Assembly (NCBI GenBank): GCA_031282205.1
Contig: JAITEE010000039.1
Location: 1 to 36,387 of the forward strand
Source: Candidatus Methanovirga aequatorialis
Lineage (GTDB): Archaea > Methanobacteriota > Methanobacteria > Methanobacteriales > Methanobacteriaceae
Direction of reading: 5' to 3'
DNA: 36,387 bases
Shown: positions 26,677-36,387 of the stretch, one piece after another
Position numbering within the stretch: the first letter of the stretch is position 1
Layout of the letters: the number at the start of each line of letters is the position of its first letter
Made by a program: the position numbers and the translations under genes
Notes under the pieces: generated by a model
Database searches by the model: none
What the model was told of the DNA's origin: nothing
What the model saw: only the letters and a program-made list of their open reading frames with translations

Positions 26677-28327
26677 TAGCAGGTATAATTAAAGATCTTT
26701 CACCATCAGGCATGAATTCTCTTAATGCTCCTTTTGCAATTTCAGCACGAGGTTGAGAGAAGTCGAAACTTAAGTTTTTATCTGCAAATGCGATTTTAAC
26801 CAATGGGTTAAATGTAAATGCATCTTTTCTTGCTGCATGAGGAGCTTGAGCAATACCTGCATATTCACCTTGGTGACCTACATTCATAGCATAGTTAGGA
26901 TAGTTTGGTCCTCTTAATTCAACAGGTAAACCTTCATCATTCCTTATAGAGAATACATTAGATGCACCACATTGATCTTGTAAATCGTAACCATAGAATC
27001 CTAATCTTGAATGTTGTTCTTTGTGTAGGTACATAGATAGGTACCATGCACTTAAACCAGTTTGGGAGTTTCCAGTTGCAAAGGCAGTTGAAATACCCGC
27101 AGCTGCTGAAACAATAGAAGCTCTTTGAGAACCACCGAATTGAGTTTCAAGTAAAGCAGGATATTCTTCATATTGTTCTAATCCGTAGAAGGTAACTTCA
27201 GAACCAACATCAAGGACTGTATCCATGTTGTTAGGAGCCTTGGTTAATCCACCATATTTATCTTCCACGTACTCTTTACCGTAGTAAGAAAAGTCATCAA
27301 GAACGTTGTCTGTGTATGCGGCAGATGCATATTGAGTAAATCCTACTCCACCAGACATGTATGAACCCAACCAAATTTGGTCGTAAAGTGCGGCTGACAT
27401 AGCAACAACATCCAATGATACTCTAACAGGATCATCAGAGTTAACTCTTGAGGATTGACAAATATCAGCCATGTATCCGAATGGAATTCCTCCAGGTTCA
27501 TTTTCAGCTCTTGCTCTTCTAACAGGTAAATATGTACCCATGTGAATGACTTCTGCATGTTTAGATGCGTAAGCAAAGTCACCAGTAGCTCCTTCACCAG
27601 CACATTGGTTGTAAGCCGAAATCATTGACATACCGATTTGCATTGCAGACCATCTGGAAGTTGTACCTCCATCACAGACTCTTCCTACGATAGAAGGAAT
27701 TCTTACTACCTGCCAAATTTTGTCTCCAACTTCTGCTTTTAAAGTTTCAGCTTGCTCAGATGGGAACTCCTTGTTAATATCCAAAACAAATGCAGAATCA
27801 ATTTCATCAGCTAACTCATCATCACCAGTGAATACTTTCACATAACTGTCTGCAACCAAAGAAGGGTTGGTTTCAACCATGTGCTCTTGTACAACAGCTG
27901 CACCTGGCATAGCGTGATTAACAGTTTCTAAGTAATTTGTAATAGTTTCTGGAGTAACTTCCATACCCAATCTTTTTTCAAGAACTGTGTGTGCTGTGTT
28001 TAAACCAACGACAACGGTTCTTCTAATATCATCCCACATCTGTTGGATAGCCGCATTGTTAACAAAATGGAAATCGTCACCTTCAACAAAGGTATCCGTG
28101 GTTGATACTTGGTAAGGCATTAATGCTCTCTGACCTAACGGAGAACCAACATCTGGGTTGTATTGAGGAATTCCTCTTTTTGCAGCTATTTCTTTACCTG
28201 CATTATAAAATTCAGTTTTCCTTTCAGACTGTTTCCATCCACCTAAGTTATAAAAGGTGGTGGTTTTATCTTCAGGATCTTCTTTAAATTTCTCTGTTAA
28301 TGCTTTTAAGAACTTTTTATCCGCCAT
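26672..28327 (-). CDS. mcrA: methyl-coenzyme M reductase subunit alpha
   Basis: 551 aa; [40 protein letters not shown]..., [51 protein letters not shown]. Confidence 0.99.
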   Translation of the reverse strand: MADKKFLKALTEKFKEDPEDKTTTFYNLGGWKQSERKTEFYNAGKEIAAKRGIPQYNPDVGSPLGQRALMPYQVSTTDTFVEGDDFHFVNNAAIQQMWDDIRRTVVVGLNTAHTVLEKRLGMEVTPETITNYLETVNHAMPGAAVVQEHMVETNPSLVADSYVKVFTGDDELADEIDSAFVLDINKEFPSEQAETLKAEVGDKIWQVVRIPSIVGRVCDGGTTSRWSAMQIGMSMISAYNQCAGEGATGDFAYASKHAEVIHMGTYLPVRRARAENEPGGIPFGYMADICQSSRVNSDDPVRVSLDVVAMSAALYDQIWLGSYMSGGVGFTQYASAAYTDNVLDDFSYYGKEYVEDKYGGLTKAPNNMDTVLDVGSEVTFYGLEQYEEYPALLETQFGGSQRASIVSAAAGISTAFATGNSQTGLSAWYLSMYLHKEQHSRLGFYGYDLQDQCGASNVFSIRNDEGLPVELRGPNYPNYAMNVGHQGEYAGIAQAPHAARKDAFTFNPLVKIAFADKNLSFDFSQPRAEIAKGALREFMPDGERSLIIPAK

Positions 28328-28341
28328 AATAATTACCTCCC

Positions 28342-29091
28342 TTATTCAGGGCAGAATCCTCCTTCGGATCTTGTAACATGGATTTTATGTAAAATTTCCA
28401 CGGCATCTTTATCGTCTTTGTAAGCTTCACCATCTACTCTGTAGATTGTAGTTTTACTCTTCAAAGTCTCTTCATCCAATGGTTCACCAAGAACAACAGG
28501 TTCGTCAAGTTCTTTACCTATTTGATCCTTTACCATTTCAACCTTGCCAGTTTGTTTGTTGAAAACTTGTCTTCTGAGCATGTCGAACATGACACCATTT
28601 TCATCAAGTCTTAAAGAGTGACCATGAACTGATTTTCCTCTGATACCTGTTCTTGCAGGGTCAAAATATTCAGTTTCTAATAATTCTTTAGAAATTCTTT
28701 CTAAATCTCTTTCCCTTGCTTCTATAATCTGTCTACCAGATAAAGTACCAGCATCTACACCCCTATATCTGTTTAAGTAAGATCTTGATCTTAAGTAAGG
28801 TTGAGCTGGAGCAAAATACATTGAATCTACAAACTGTATGTATCTTACCCTATCACCAGCTTTTGCACCGTCAATAGGTTCAACAATTTCTCTAATGTAA
28901 TCATCAGGCTCATCCATTTCATCTAATGGTGGGTGAACACTTTTATATTCTTCACCTGGAGCTCTGTGACCTAATATTTTTACTACACTCTCATCAGAAA
29001 TTTCTCTTAGTTTCTCTAATTTATAGTTAGGATCTGTGAAATTTCTTCTATTTTGAGCAACTTGTGTAGTTCCTGGATAATATTGCACCAT
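28342..29091 (-). CDS. mcrG: methyl-coenzyme M reductase subunit gamma
   Basis: 249 aa; [57 protein letters not shown]. Confidence 0.98.
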   Translation of the reverse strand: MVQYYPGTTQVAQNRRNFTDPNYKLEKLREISDESVVKILGHRAPGEEYKSVHPPLDEMDEPDDYIREIVEPIDGAKAGDRVRYIQFVDSMYFAPAQPYLRSRSYLNRYRGVDAGTLSGRQIIEARERDLERISKELLETEYFDPARTGIRGKSVHGHSLRLDENGVMFDMLRRQVFNKQTGKVEMVKDQIGKELDEPVVLGEPLDEETLKSKTTIYRVDGEAYKDDKDAVEILHKIHVTRSEGGFCPE

Positions 29092-29094
29092 AAA

Positions 29095-29691
29095 TCATAC
29101 ACCTCCTAATGCTAACTTAATTTTTCTAATAATCTCATCTAACTTATCTTGAGGGCAAGTTTCTCCCCTAATAACCCCAGTAACAATATTCAAAATTTGA
29201 CCTTTAGTTTTGACCTCATCAGGCATTACCTTAGATGTCTTAACACCTATCTTAGCAAAGTCTTCAAAGTCAACAGGATACTCGCAAATGATTACACAAG
29301 GTCTATTCGTATTTCTTAAAATTAGTCTTGCCTTGTAAATAAGATGATTTCTAACTCCTCCTAAATGTATTGCAAGAAGTTTAAATCTATTCATTTGAAG
29401 AATTTCTTTTTCTGTTAACCCAAACAGACTTCCTCCACCTACATGAGGAACATCACCTGGAACACCAGCACCAGCATTTAATATCATTGTACTCGTTAAA
29501 ATGTTGGCTTCACGGAGGGCGAAAGTTATTTCACAAACTGGTTTTGTAATATGTCTTTTACCTGGAGACATCCCAATGGCCAGTAAATCCGATCCACATT
29601 CAGCAAATGTACCTCTTTGGGCAATTCCTCCACCTTCACCGAGACCCATTGTCTCTCTACAGTCAACAACGTGAGTAGATTTTCCAATCAT
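29095..29691 (-). CDS. mcrC: methyl-coenzyme M reductase operon protein C
   Basis: 198 aa; [54 protein letters not shown]. Confidence 0.97.
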   Translation of the reverse strand: MIGKSTHVVDCRETMGLGEGGGIAQRGTFAECGSDLLAIGMSPGKRHITKPVCEITFALREANILTSTMILNAGAGVPGDVPHVGGGSLFGLTEKEILQMNRFKLLAIHLGGVRNHLIYKARLILRNTNRPCVIICEYPVDFEDFAKIGVKTSKVMPDEVKTKGQILNIVTGVIRGETCPQDKLDEIIRKIKLALGGV

Positions 29692-29861
29692 GATATCTAT
29701 TATATATATGCAGTATGGTTTTTATAATGAATAACTTAAATTTTTAATATTAAAATTTCTTAAAACCTTATAAGAATATTTTTAAAATCTTTATAAGAAT
29801 ATTTTTGAAAGTTCATATCAAAATATTTAAAATTGTGTACCTTTGATAAAACCAAATATGA

Positions 29862-30314
29862 CTAACCTCTTTTAAGAATCGTCACTCTGTCTTTAAGTTT
29901 TGCTGATTGATCAGTCATTCCAATTAATTCATCAGGAATATTCCCATTACCATACTTTATATTATCAGAAACGGTTTTTTGAGTACGAATAAATTTCCCA
30001 ATATCGATATCGAAGCCAAAAGGCAATAACTCTCTACATACTTCATCGATGTTATCCTTAACCTCAGAAACATCGAAGTCATCAGAAACATCAATAAAAA
30101 TACGACCCGTTTTTACCTTGAGATCAATTTCTTTACCATGAACATTGATGACGCGTCTTTCAGCATATTTTGGATTTTCATTAGGATCTTCAGGTGGAAG
30201 TCTTGGTCCTTGAATTATCGTTCTTTTAACACCATCAAGGGCTTCAATTTCATTTAACAACATTTCTGTTCTATCTGAACCTAAAATCCTATGTGGGAAC
30301 ACTTGTAAATCCAT
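29862..30314 (-). CDS. mcrD: methyl-coenzyme M reductase operon protein D
   Basis: 150 aa; DLQVFPHRILGSDRTEMLLNEIEALDGVKRTIIQGPRLP. Confidence 0.97.
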   Translation of the reverse strand: MDLQVFPHRILGSDRTEMLLNEIEALDGVKRTIIQGPRLPPEDPNENPKYAERRVINVHGKEIDLKVKTGRIFIDVSDDFDVSEVKDNIDEVCRELLPFGFDIDIGKFIRTQKTVSDNIKYGNGNIPDELIGMTDQSAKLKDRVTILKRG

Positions 30315-30367
30315 GTTTTTTTCCTCTAAGATTCATTAGATTTTTTTTTATTTTATTTTGAGATTAC

Positions 30368-31702
30368 TTAGATTTGGCCTTTAATATCGGCAGCTGCCTC
30401 CACAACATATTTGAGTGGTTCTCTAAATTCATCTACACTACTAAATACTTCTTTAATTAATCCAGAAGTTGATTCTGGTGAGAAAAGTTGAGTACCTGCA
30501 TCTAAACACATTGCAGCCACAACACAAGGGATACAGAATCCTTTACTGTGTCTTGTAACAACATGGTTACCATTGAATAGACCAGGACCTCCTCCACCAT
30601 AGATAGAGTGGCTAAAGAACGAAAATCCTACAGCTACACCTTCAGCTCTACCGAAATCTACTCCTGGAAGACCAGTTGCAAACTCGATTGAATCATTGAA
30701 ATATAGAATACTGGAAGGTACACCTTGAGCAGCTCTTGCAGCTCCAACATTTACCATAACAGCAGCAGCTGAACCAGCAGCAGCATAAGCATTCCATTTC
30801 GCTAAATCATTAGCAGCATATTCAGTGAATCCATTAAGATCTTTTTCTGCTTTAATTACACCATCAGCTGAAGCTTTTTCAATGGTTCCATTAATCACGT
30901 TACCAATGGTTCCCTCTTTAGCAGAATCATTAACCAAATCTAAAACAAAGTTGTCTGCATTCATACCTTGATAAGCTAAACCTAATAAATGTAGTCTTTC
31001 AAAAGCACCAACAGCATCTCCCATTTCAAACATAGCAGTTTGTTCTAAAATAGAAGAAAGTGCAGTTCCTTGTAAAGTATTTTTTAAAGTAGCAGCAGCT
31101 ATATGGTTAGCCATAATATTTCTTAAAGCATATCCTCCACCTTCAAGCTTTTGTGGAATATCCAGCATAGTTGCAAGGTTAGAACCCATATAATCAACAG
31201 ATTGAGGATATCTACCTAAAATCGCTGCTTTTACCATGTTAGCATTGTACATATCCACTTCATCAAACTGGTTAATGATGGCTTGTACCAAAGCAGTAGA
31301 TGTAGCCAATGTAGATACAGAATATTCTGCTGCAACATTTAACCTAGCATTTGGAATTTGGACTAAAATTCTTTTTCCACCAGCTAAAAGTTCTACCTTT
31401 GTATCATCACCTTCAGTTACTTGAATCATTTCTTTGATTGACTCTGCAAGAGCACCAGCATTTCCTAAAAGATCAAGGTCAACTTCTCTTCCTAAAATCT
31501 TACAAGCTTTTCCACCGACACTAGCAGTCCTCAAAGCATTTTCTATACCTTCTAAGTTCACAGCTACAGTCCTTTTAATACCATTTACGATACTTTTAAT
31601 AGCAGGATTACGTAGTGGACTTAATGCTTCGATAGGTACTCCAGATTCAACTAAGTTACCTCTGTCGTCGTATAGATCGACTTTATCATCAAACTTCGCC
31701 AT
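30368..31702 (-). CDS. mcrB: methyl-coenzyme M reductase subunit beta
   Basis: 444 aa; [54 protein letters not shown]... [29 protein letters not shown]. Confidence 0.98.
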   Translation of the reverse strand: MAKFDDKVDLYDDRGNLVESGVPIEALSPLRNPAIKSIVNGIKRTVAVNLEGIENALRTASVGGKACKILGREVDLDLLGNAGALAESIKEMIQVTEGDDTKVELLAGGKRILVQIPNARLNVAAEYSVSTLATSTALVQAIINQFDEVDMYNANMVKAAILGRYPQSVDYMGSNLATMLDIPQKLEGGGYALRNIMANHIAAATLKNTLQGTALSSILEQTAMFEMGDAVGAFERLHLLGLAYQGMNADNFVLDLVNDSAKEGTIGNVINGTIEKASADGVIKAEKDLNGFTEYAANDLAKWNAYAAAGSAAAVMVNVGAARAAQGVPSSILYFNDSIEFATGLPGVDFGRAEGVAVGFSFFSHSIYGGGGPGLFNGNHVVTRHSKGFCIPCVVAAMCLDAGTQLFSPESTSGLIKEVFSSVDEFREPLKYVVEAAADIKGQI

Positions 31703-31858
31703 TTTTTCCCTCCTAACTAAATATAGTTAACAAATATACCATACAAGCAAGACACTAAAATTTAAGTCAGAATTGCTAAATTTAGGCATCATTGAATCAG
31801 CTATAAAGCAAGCTTACAATATAACCTAACTTTTGGTATACAAAAGTTAATTTTATTC

Positions 31859-31876
31859 AACGTATATAATAAAGTT
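31859..31876 (-). promoter_or_regulatory. candidate TATA box of the mcr operon (long leader)
   Basis: Minus-strand AACTTTATTATATACGTT about 160 nt upstream of the mcrB ATG; intervening sequence is non-coding. Confidence 0.35.
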
Positions 31877-32337
31877 TATCTTTAAGATTAATTAGTAAAG
31901 TTTATAAAGGATAATGTATTTGAAATTTACATGAAACTAACAATAAGAAAATGAAACCAACAATAAGAAAAAGAATAAATGAAGTAATACTCTTTAATGT
32001 AGTGTGAAATTCTATTCACATTTTTATATATACAATAACGTAGTAATCCACGTTTAATGACCCAGGTGTCTGATTTATTGGTGATCAACGAGTCCTGTAA
32101 TTTCTTGAATTTCTTTGTAACCTTTGAAAATCAGTATCCCTATTAAAAATACATTCAAATACACATATTTATAAATATATCCCTTCGTATAGGCATGAAT
32201 ATCCTTATAAATCTATTTCATTTTTCAAAAATTTGAAAAATTGAAGATTTTCCATCTTGTTCGCCTGAAATCCTCCCATTTAAGATAAATCAAATAGTCT
32301 ACCTCTTAAAGATTTGTAAAATTGGATTTTTGGGATT

Positions 32338-32844
32338 ATTATCATTTTAAAGCCTGAATAATACCTAATACTCGCAATAAGCTCTTTTATAGTCTTTAGT
32401 AAGCAACATTTGCTTTACTATAAAAACTTCCCACTGAACTTCAAATCCAATGCGATTGAAGTTGAATCAACTATTATGGCCTTAATATTTCTTATTTTTT
32501 GAAATTTTAGCTTATTTAATGTTTTTAAAGCTAATTCCAAGTATTTTATACCTCACTACGTTGAATAAATCTCTCTTATTTGTTCTATACTTTGGTAAGT
32601 CTTTAATACCAAGAAATTTACGAAGCTTAAACTTACTATTCACTTGATTGTAAACATTACTCAGCTTTAATTTAAAAAATATTGATAATAATACCAATTC
32701 TAACATTATTTGATAGCTTTCAATCTTTTTTAATCCATTTCAAGCTAATTCATCTTGAAAAGTTCTAGAATCGATAAGTTTAAGTACTTTGCCAAACAAT
32801 ATCCATACAGGGTCTTTTTTATCAGGATTTAATGGGATTTTCAT
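32338..32844 (-). pseudogene. degenerate DDE-type transposase (IS remnant, copy 2)
   Basis: Broken frames read [109 protein letters not shown]... then [17 protein letters not shown]. In-frame stops and frameshifts. Confidence 0.8.
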
Positions 32845-33077
32845 TTAAATCACCAATTAAATATATAATCCCGATAATATTTAAATCTCTCGATTTTAAA
32901 GACCCTAAACTTAAAATCATTCGTAAAAAATTTGTACTTTTAATGAAGTGTCATGATTGATTGTTCTTTATGAGGAAATACCTTTAAAGAAATCGTGAAA
33001 TTTTCATGAAAATCAGGCACCATGTTTAATAGCGTAGTGAGTTTATTAAATTTATTAAATAACAGTGGTTAAAATAT

Positions 33078-34574
33078 ATGTCAAACATATTAAAAAACGG
33101 TTTAAACATATTTAAAAATGATATAAAAACTATCGTTCACAGTCCATTTGTATTGCTTGTTTTAATAGTTATAATCTTAATTCCATCTCTCTATGCTTTA
33201 ATAAACATCGAAGCTAATTGGGATCCTTATAATAATTTGAATCAGCTGAAAATAGCTGTTGTAAATAATGATGTTGGTTATTTAACCAATGGCACAAACG
33301 TTAACCTTGGCGAAAACCTAGTGAAAGAATTAAAAGGAAATGAAGGATTTAAATGGGAATTTGTAAACTATACCACTGGTATGGAGGGATTAGAAAATGA
33401 AAAATATTATTCCATGATTGAAATTCCCAACAATTTTAGTGCAACTGTGTACTCCATCGAAGAGGGTAACAACGCTAAAAGGTCTCAAATTATTTTTTGG
33501 GATAATGAAAAAATAAATCCTGTCAGTCCAAGAATAATTAATTCTGGATTAGATCAAGTACAGACAGGAATCAACGGACAAATAAGTGAGACTATAGCTA
33601 GTATTGTCTCAACTAAATTACATGATGTTGGAGTGAAAGCTGAAGATAACGAAAATGATTTTATCAGGATAAAAACTCGTCTAAATCAATTAAATGATAT
33701 TTTTAATCTCTTAGAACCTATTTTAGAAGGTTCAAATATTACTCAAATTGTACCTGAAGAAGTTTTAGATAGGATCGAATATCTTGTTAGATTGGTAGAA
33801 ATAGACACCATGAAGGTTAACTCCATAGACTACAGTGAGTTGACTCAACTTGCAAATATAAACCCTGAAGACGTGGAGTACTATATCCAAAGTCCAGTCA
33901 CATTAGAAAAAAGAAGTCTACATCCGATCGATAATTATGGTGCAAGTGTTTCTCCATTTTATATATGTCTATCTTTATGGATTGGTTCTATTGTAAGCTT
34001 AGCCATGATTAGCAATAGAGTTCAAAGAAAGATTAAAAGAAAGAATGATCTCAAACAGGAGCATTATAATGAAGACGGTTCATTGAGTGTCTTTTTCGGA
34101 CGGATGGGACTGTTTATAACGATAAATATATTCCAATCATTGGTTATGACCGTTGGACTAATATCACTCCACCTACAAATTAGTTCAATCCCACTATTTT
34201 TGGTTACGATTGTCTACATCGGATTATGTATAATCACAATTATCTACTCATTAATCTCTACATTTGGAAACGTTGGCAAGGTCATGACCATCGTTCTCTT
34301 AGTTTTACAGATCCCTGGAAGTGGGGGAATTTATCCCATTGAACTTATGTCACAATTCTTCAGAATAATCACCTCCATTCTACCTATGACCTACGCTATA
34401 AAGGTATTTAGAGAAGTTATATATGGAATTTCATGGAACCACTATTTTTACAACCTTGAAATATTAAGTTTAATAACCATTTCAGTGTTCATTTTAGCAA
34501 TACTTTTTAAAGAAAAAGTAGATAAATACTCTAAAGGCTTTGAAAATAAATTAAAAGAAAGTGGATTGTTTTAA
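33078..34574 (+). CDS. YhgE/Pip-type membrane protein (ABC-2-like permease fold)
   Basis: 498 aa; N-terminal TM then 'LKIAVVNNDVGYLTNGTNVNLGENLVKELKGN', and C-terminal multi-TM region with 'VLLVLQIPGSGGIYPIELMSQFFRIITSILPMTYAIKVFREVIYG'. Confidence 0.88.
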   Translation: MSNILKNGLNIFKNDIKTIVHSPFVLLVLIVIILIPSLYALINIEANWDPYNNLNQLKIAVVNNDVGYLTNGTNVNLGENLVKELKGNEGFKWEFVNYTTGMEGLENEKYYSMIEIPNNFSATVYSIEEGNNAKRSQIIFWDNEKINPVSPRIINSGLDQVQTGINGQISETIASIVSTKLHDVGVKAEDNENDFIRIKTRLNQLNDIFNLLEPILEGSNITQIVPEEVLDRIEYLVRLVEIDTMKVNSIDYSELTQLANINPEDVEYYIQSPVTLEKRSLHPIDNYGASVSPFYICLSLWIGSIVSLAMISNRVQRKIKRKNDLKQEHYNEDGSLSVFFGRMGLFITINIFQSLVMTVGLISLHLQISSIPLFLVTIVYIGLCIITIIYSLISTFGNVGKVMTIVLLVLQIPGSGGIYPIELMSQFFRIITSILPMTYAIKVFREVIYGISWNHYFYNLEILSLITISVFILAILFKEKVDKYSKGFENKLKESGLF

Positions 34575-34638
34575 ATCCAAGCCTTTAAAAACAGAGATTT
34601 AAAAAAGTTTGAATATAAGAAAAAGAGGTTTGAATAAC

Positions 34639-35061
34639 ATGCCCATTTTAGAATTCTGGATAATATTGGCTCTTGCCTGTGTTTTAGGAGAACTTTTAAG
34701 TGTAAATTTCTTTTTATTATCCGTAGGTGTGGGTGCTGGATTCGCAGCATTAACCAACCACTTAAACTATGATTTTACAACTCAATTAATTGTTTTTGTA
34801 GTCGTTACAACAATCTGTGTTTTACTTTCAAGACCCTTAGCAAAGAAGTTAACAAAAAAGTCTCCTTCAAAGAAATCCAACACAGATAGATTAATTGGAG
34901 AAGAGGCAATTGTAATCGGGAAGATAGTGCCTGATGAAATGGGAACGATTAAAATCTTAGGAGAAACCTGGAGGGCAATATCCAATGAGGAAATAGCTGT
35001 TGGAAAAAAAGTAATCGTTGAGAAGATTGATGGTGTGAAGTTAATTGTTAAAAAGGAGTAA
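34639..35061 (+). CDS. NfeD-like membrane protein
   Basis: Likely start MPILEFWIILALACVLGELLSVNFFLLSVGVGAGFAAL; C-terminal OB-fold 'LIGEEAIVIGKI...GTIKILGETWRAISNEEIAVGKKVIVEKIDGVKLIVKK'. Confidence 0.88.
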   Translation: MPILEFWIILALACVLGELLSVNFFLLSVGVGAGFAALTNHLNYDFTTQLIVFVVVTTICVLLSRPLAKKLTKKSPSKKSNTDRLIGEEAIVIGKIVPDEMGTIKILGETWRAISNEEIAVGKKVIVEKIDGVKLIVKKE

Positions 35062-35161
35062 TTATTTAATATTGAACAACCTACATGACGTTAATAATTA
35101 TAATATATATAAATAAAATCAAATATTAATAAATAAAAAAAAAGTAATACGAAAAGGTGAT

Positions 35162-36133
35162 TTGATGGATTTGATAATAGTCGTTATAATACTCGTAGTG
35201 GTGATCGTCATCGCTGCAAAGTCATTAAATATTTTAAGACCCTATGAAAAAGGTGTTGTCGAAAGATTAGGTAAATATCAGAGAACCGTTGAAAGTGGTT
35301 TGATATTCGTGATCCCCTTTATCGAAACCATTAGAACCGTTGACCTTCGTGAACAAGTAGTGGACGTTCCACCTCAAGAGGTTATTACAAAAGATAATAC
35401 TGTAGTCATCGTTGACTGTGTAATTTTTTATGAAGTTATAGATCCTTTCAACGCTGTTTATAACGTTGTTAACTTCTACCAAGCCATTACAAAATTAGCC
35501 CAGACAAACCTAAGAAATATTGTCGGGGATTTAGAGCTTGATCAAACCTTGACCTCAAGAGAAATGATCAACACACATCTCCGTGAAGTTCTCGATGAAG
35601 CCACTGACAAATGGGGAACTCGAGTTGTAAGAGTTGAAATTCAAAGAATTGAACCTCCAAAAGATATTGTTGATGCGATGAGTAAGCAGATGAAAGCCGA
35701 AAGAATGAAAAGAGCATCCATCCTAGAAGCAGAAGGATATAAACAGTCTGAAATTAAAAAAGCCGAAGGTGATAAACAGGCAGCTATCCTTGAAGCAGAA
35801 GGTAATGCCGAAGCCATCAAAAAAGTAGCAGAAGCTAATAAATACAAGGAAGTAGCTATTGCAGAAGGTGAAGCAAAAGCGAACATCTCCATCTATGAGT
35901 CCATCCATGAAGGTAATCCCACAAATGAGTTAATAGCTATTAAGTATTTAGAATCCCTTGAAAAAATAGCCAATGGTAATTCCACGAAGATATTCCTTCC
36001 AGCTGAACTCTCTGGAATCCTAGGTTCTGTTGGTGCAATAGCAGATCTATTTAACAAAGAAGACTTAAACAAAAAAATCGTGAAACTTGAAAATAAGGAA
36101 AAAAATAGTAATGAGTTAGATAACAAAAAATAA
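35162..36133 (+). CDS. SPFH/stomatin/prohibitin family protein
   Basis: N-terminal TM; 'LRPYEKGVVERLGKYQRTVESGLIFVIPFIETIRTVDLREQVVDVPPQEVITKDN'. Start may be the ATG at 35165. Confidence 0.93.
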   Translation: MMDLIIVVIILVVVIVIAAKSLNILRPYEKGVVERLGKYQRTVESGLIFVIPFIETIRTVDLREQVVDVPPQEVITKDNTVVIVDCVIFYEVIDPFNAVYNVVNFYQAITKLAQTNLRNIVGDLELDQTLTSREMINTHLREVLDEATDKWGTRVVRVEIQRIEPPKDIVDAMSKQMKAERMKRASILEAEGYKQSEIKKAEGDKQAAILEAEGNAEAIKKVAEANKYKEVAIAEGEAKANISIYESIHEGNPTNELIAIKYLESLEKIANGNSTKIFLPAELSGILGSVGAIADLFNKEDLNKKIVKLENKEKNSNELDNKK

Positions 36134-36284
36134 TCTAACCTACCTCTTTTTTTTGAATCTATGATGTGTAAATCTTGTAATTTTTTAACAAAGTCTTAAA
36201 CAGTTTTAAAGATTATATTCTAATGATGATCATTATCCTCTTAATAATATTATATTTATAGTATAACACATTTATAGTGATAAC

Positions 36285-36303
36285 TGAAAGGTTTATAAAT
36301 AAC
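36285..36303 (+). promoter_or_regulatory. candidate archaeal BRE/TATA promoter
   Basis: GAAAGGTTTATAAATAACA, with a downstream ATG ORF at 36323. Confidence 0.5.
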
Positions 36304-36322
36304 AATTTATATACTATATAAT

Positions 36323-36387
36323 ATGAATTTTAGAGATTTTAAATCATGGCATGCTCCAAGTATTATTAAAATACCATCTAGTCAAAA
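36323..36387 (+). CDS. start of a CDS truncated by window end
   Basis: ATG at 36323 open to the end: MNFRDFKSWHAPSIIKIPSSQ; preceded by a TATA-like box at suitable spacing. Confidence 0.45.
   Translation, partial: MNFRDFKSWHAPSIIKIPSSQ

Overview
AT-rich archaeal window, almost certainly from a Methanobacteriales methanogen (Methanobrevibacter-like; genus inferred from protein recognition only). Its core, on the minus strand, is the complete methyl-coenzyme M reductase operon (mcrB-mcrD-mcrC-mcrG-mcrA, 31702->26672) followed directly by the complete methyl-H4MPT:CoM methyltransferase operon (mtrE-D-C-B-A-F-G-H, 26515->21579). Downstream on the same strand are two CaCA-family cation exchangers flanking a UspA protein, methanogenesis marker protein 14 and a CobY-like guanylyltransferase. 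The left third (1-12.5 kb) is accessory: a truncated beta-helix adhesin, an ECF-S membrane protein, a large repeat-built adhesin with a C-terminal LPLTG-TM-RRR tail, and a minus-strand module of three secreted beta-helix adhesin-like proteins linked to an ExbB/TolQ-like and an ExbD-like (DUF2149-type) gene. Degenerate transposase fragments, several MITE-like inverted-repeat elements, a 6 x 19-bp tandem array and a duplicated ~80-bp sequence lie around this module. The right end has a YhgE/Pip-type membrane protein, an NfeD-like protein and an SPFH/stomatin protein. The strongest candidates for new biology are: (i) the ExbB/ExbD-like pair linked to beta-helix surface proteins in an archaeon expected to lack an outer membrane; (ii) the MITE-like hairpin families next to adhesin and TPR genes; (iii) the Cys/sequon-ladder adhesin with an LPXTG-like tail; (iv) an Asp/Glu/His-rich insertion in CobY; (v) a terminator hairpin overlapping the mcrA stop codon between mcr and mtr. 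No tRNA, rRNA or CRISPR array was recognised.
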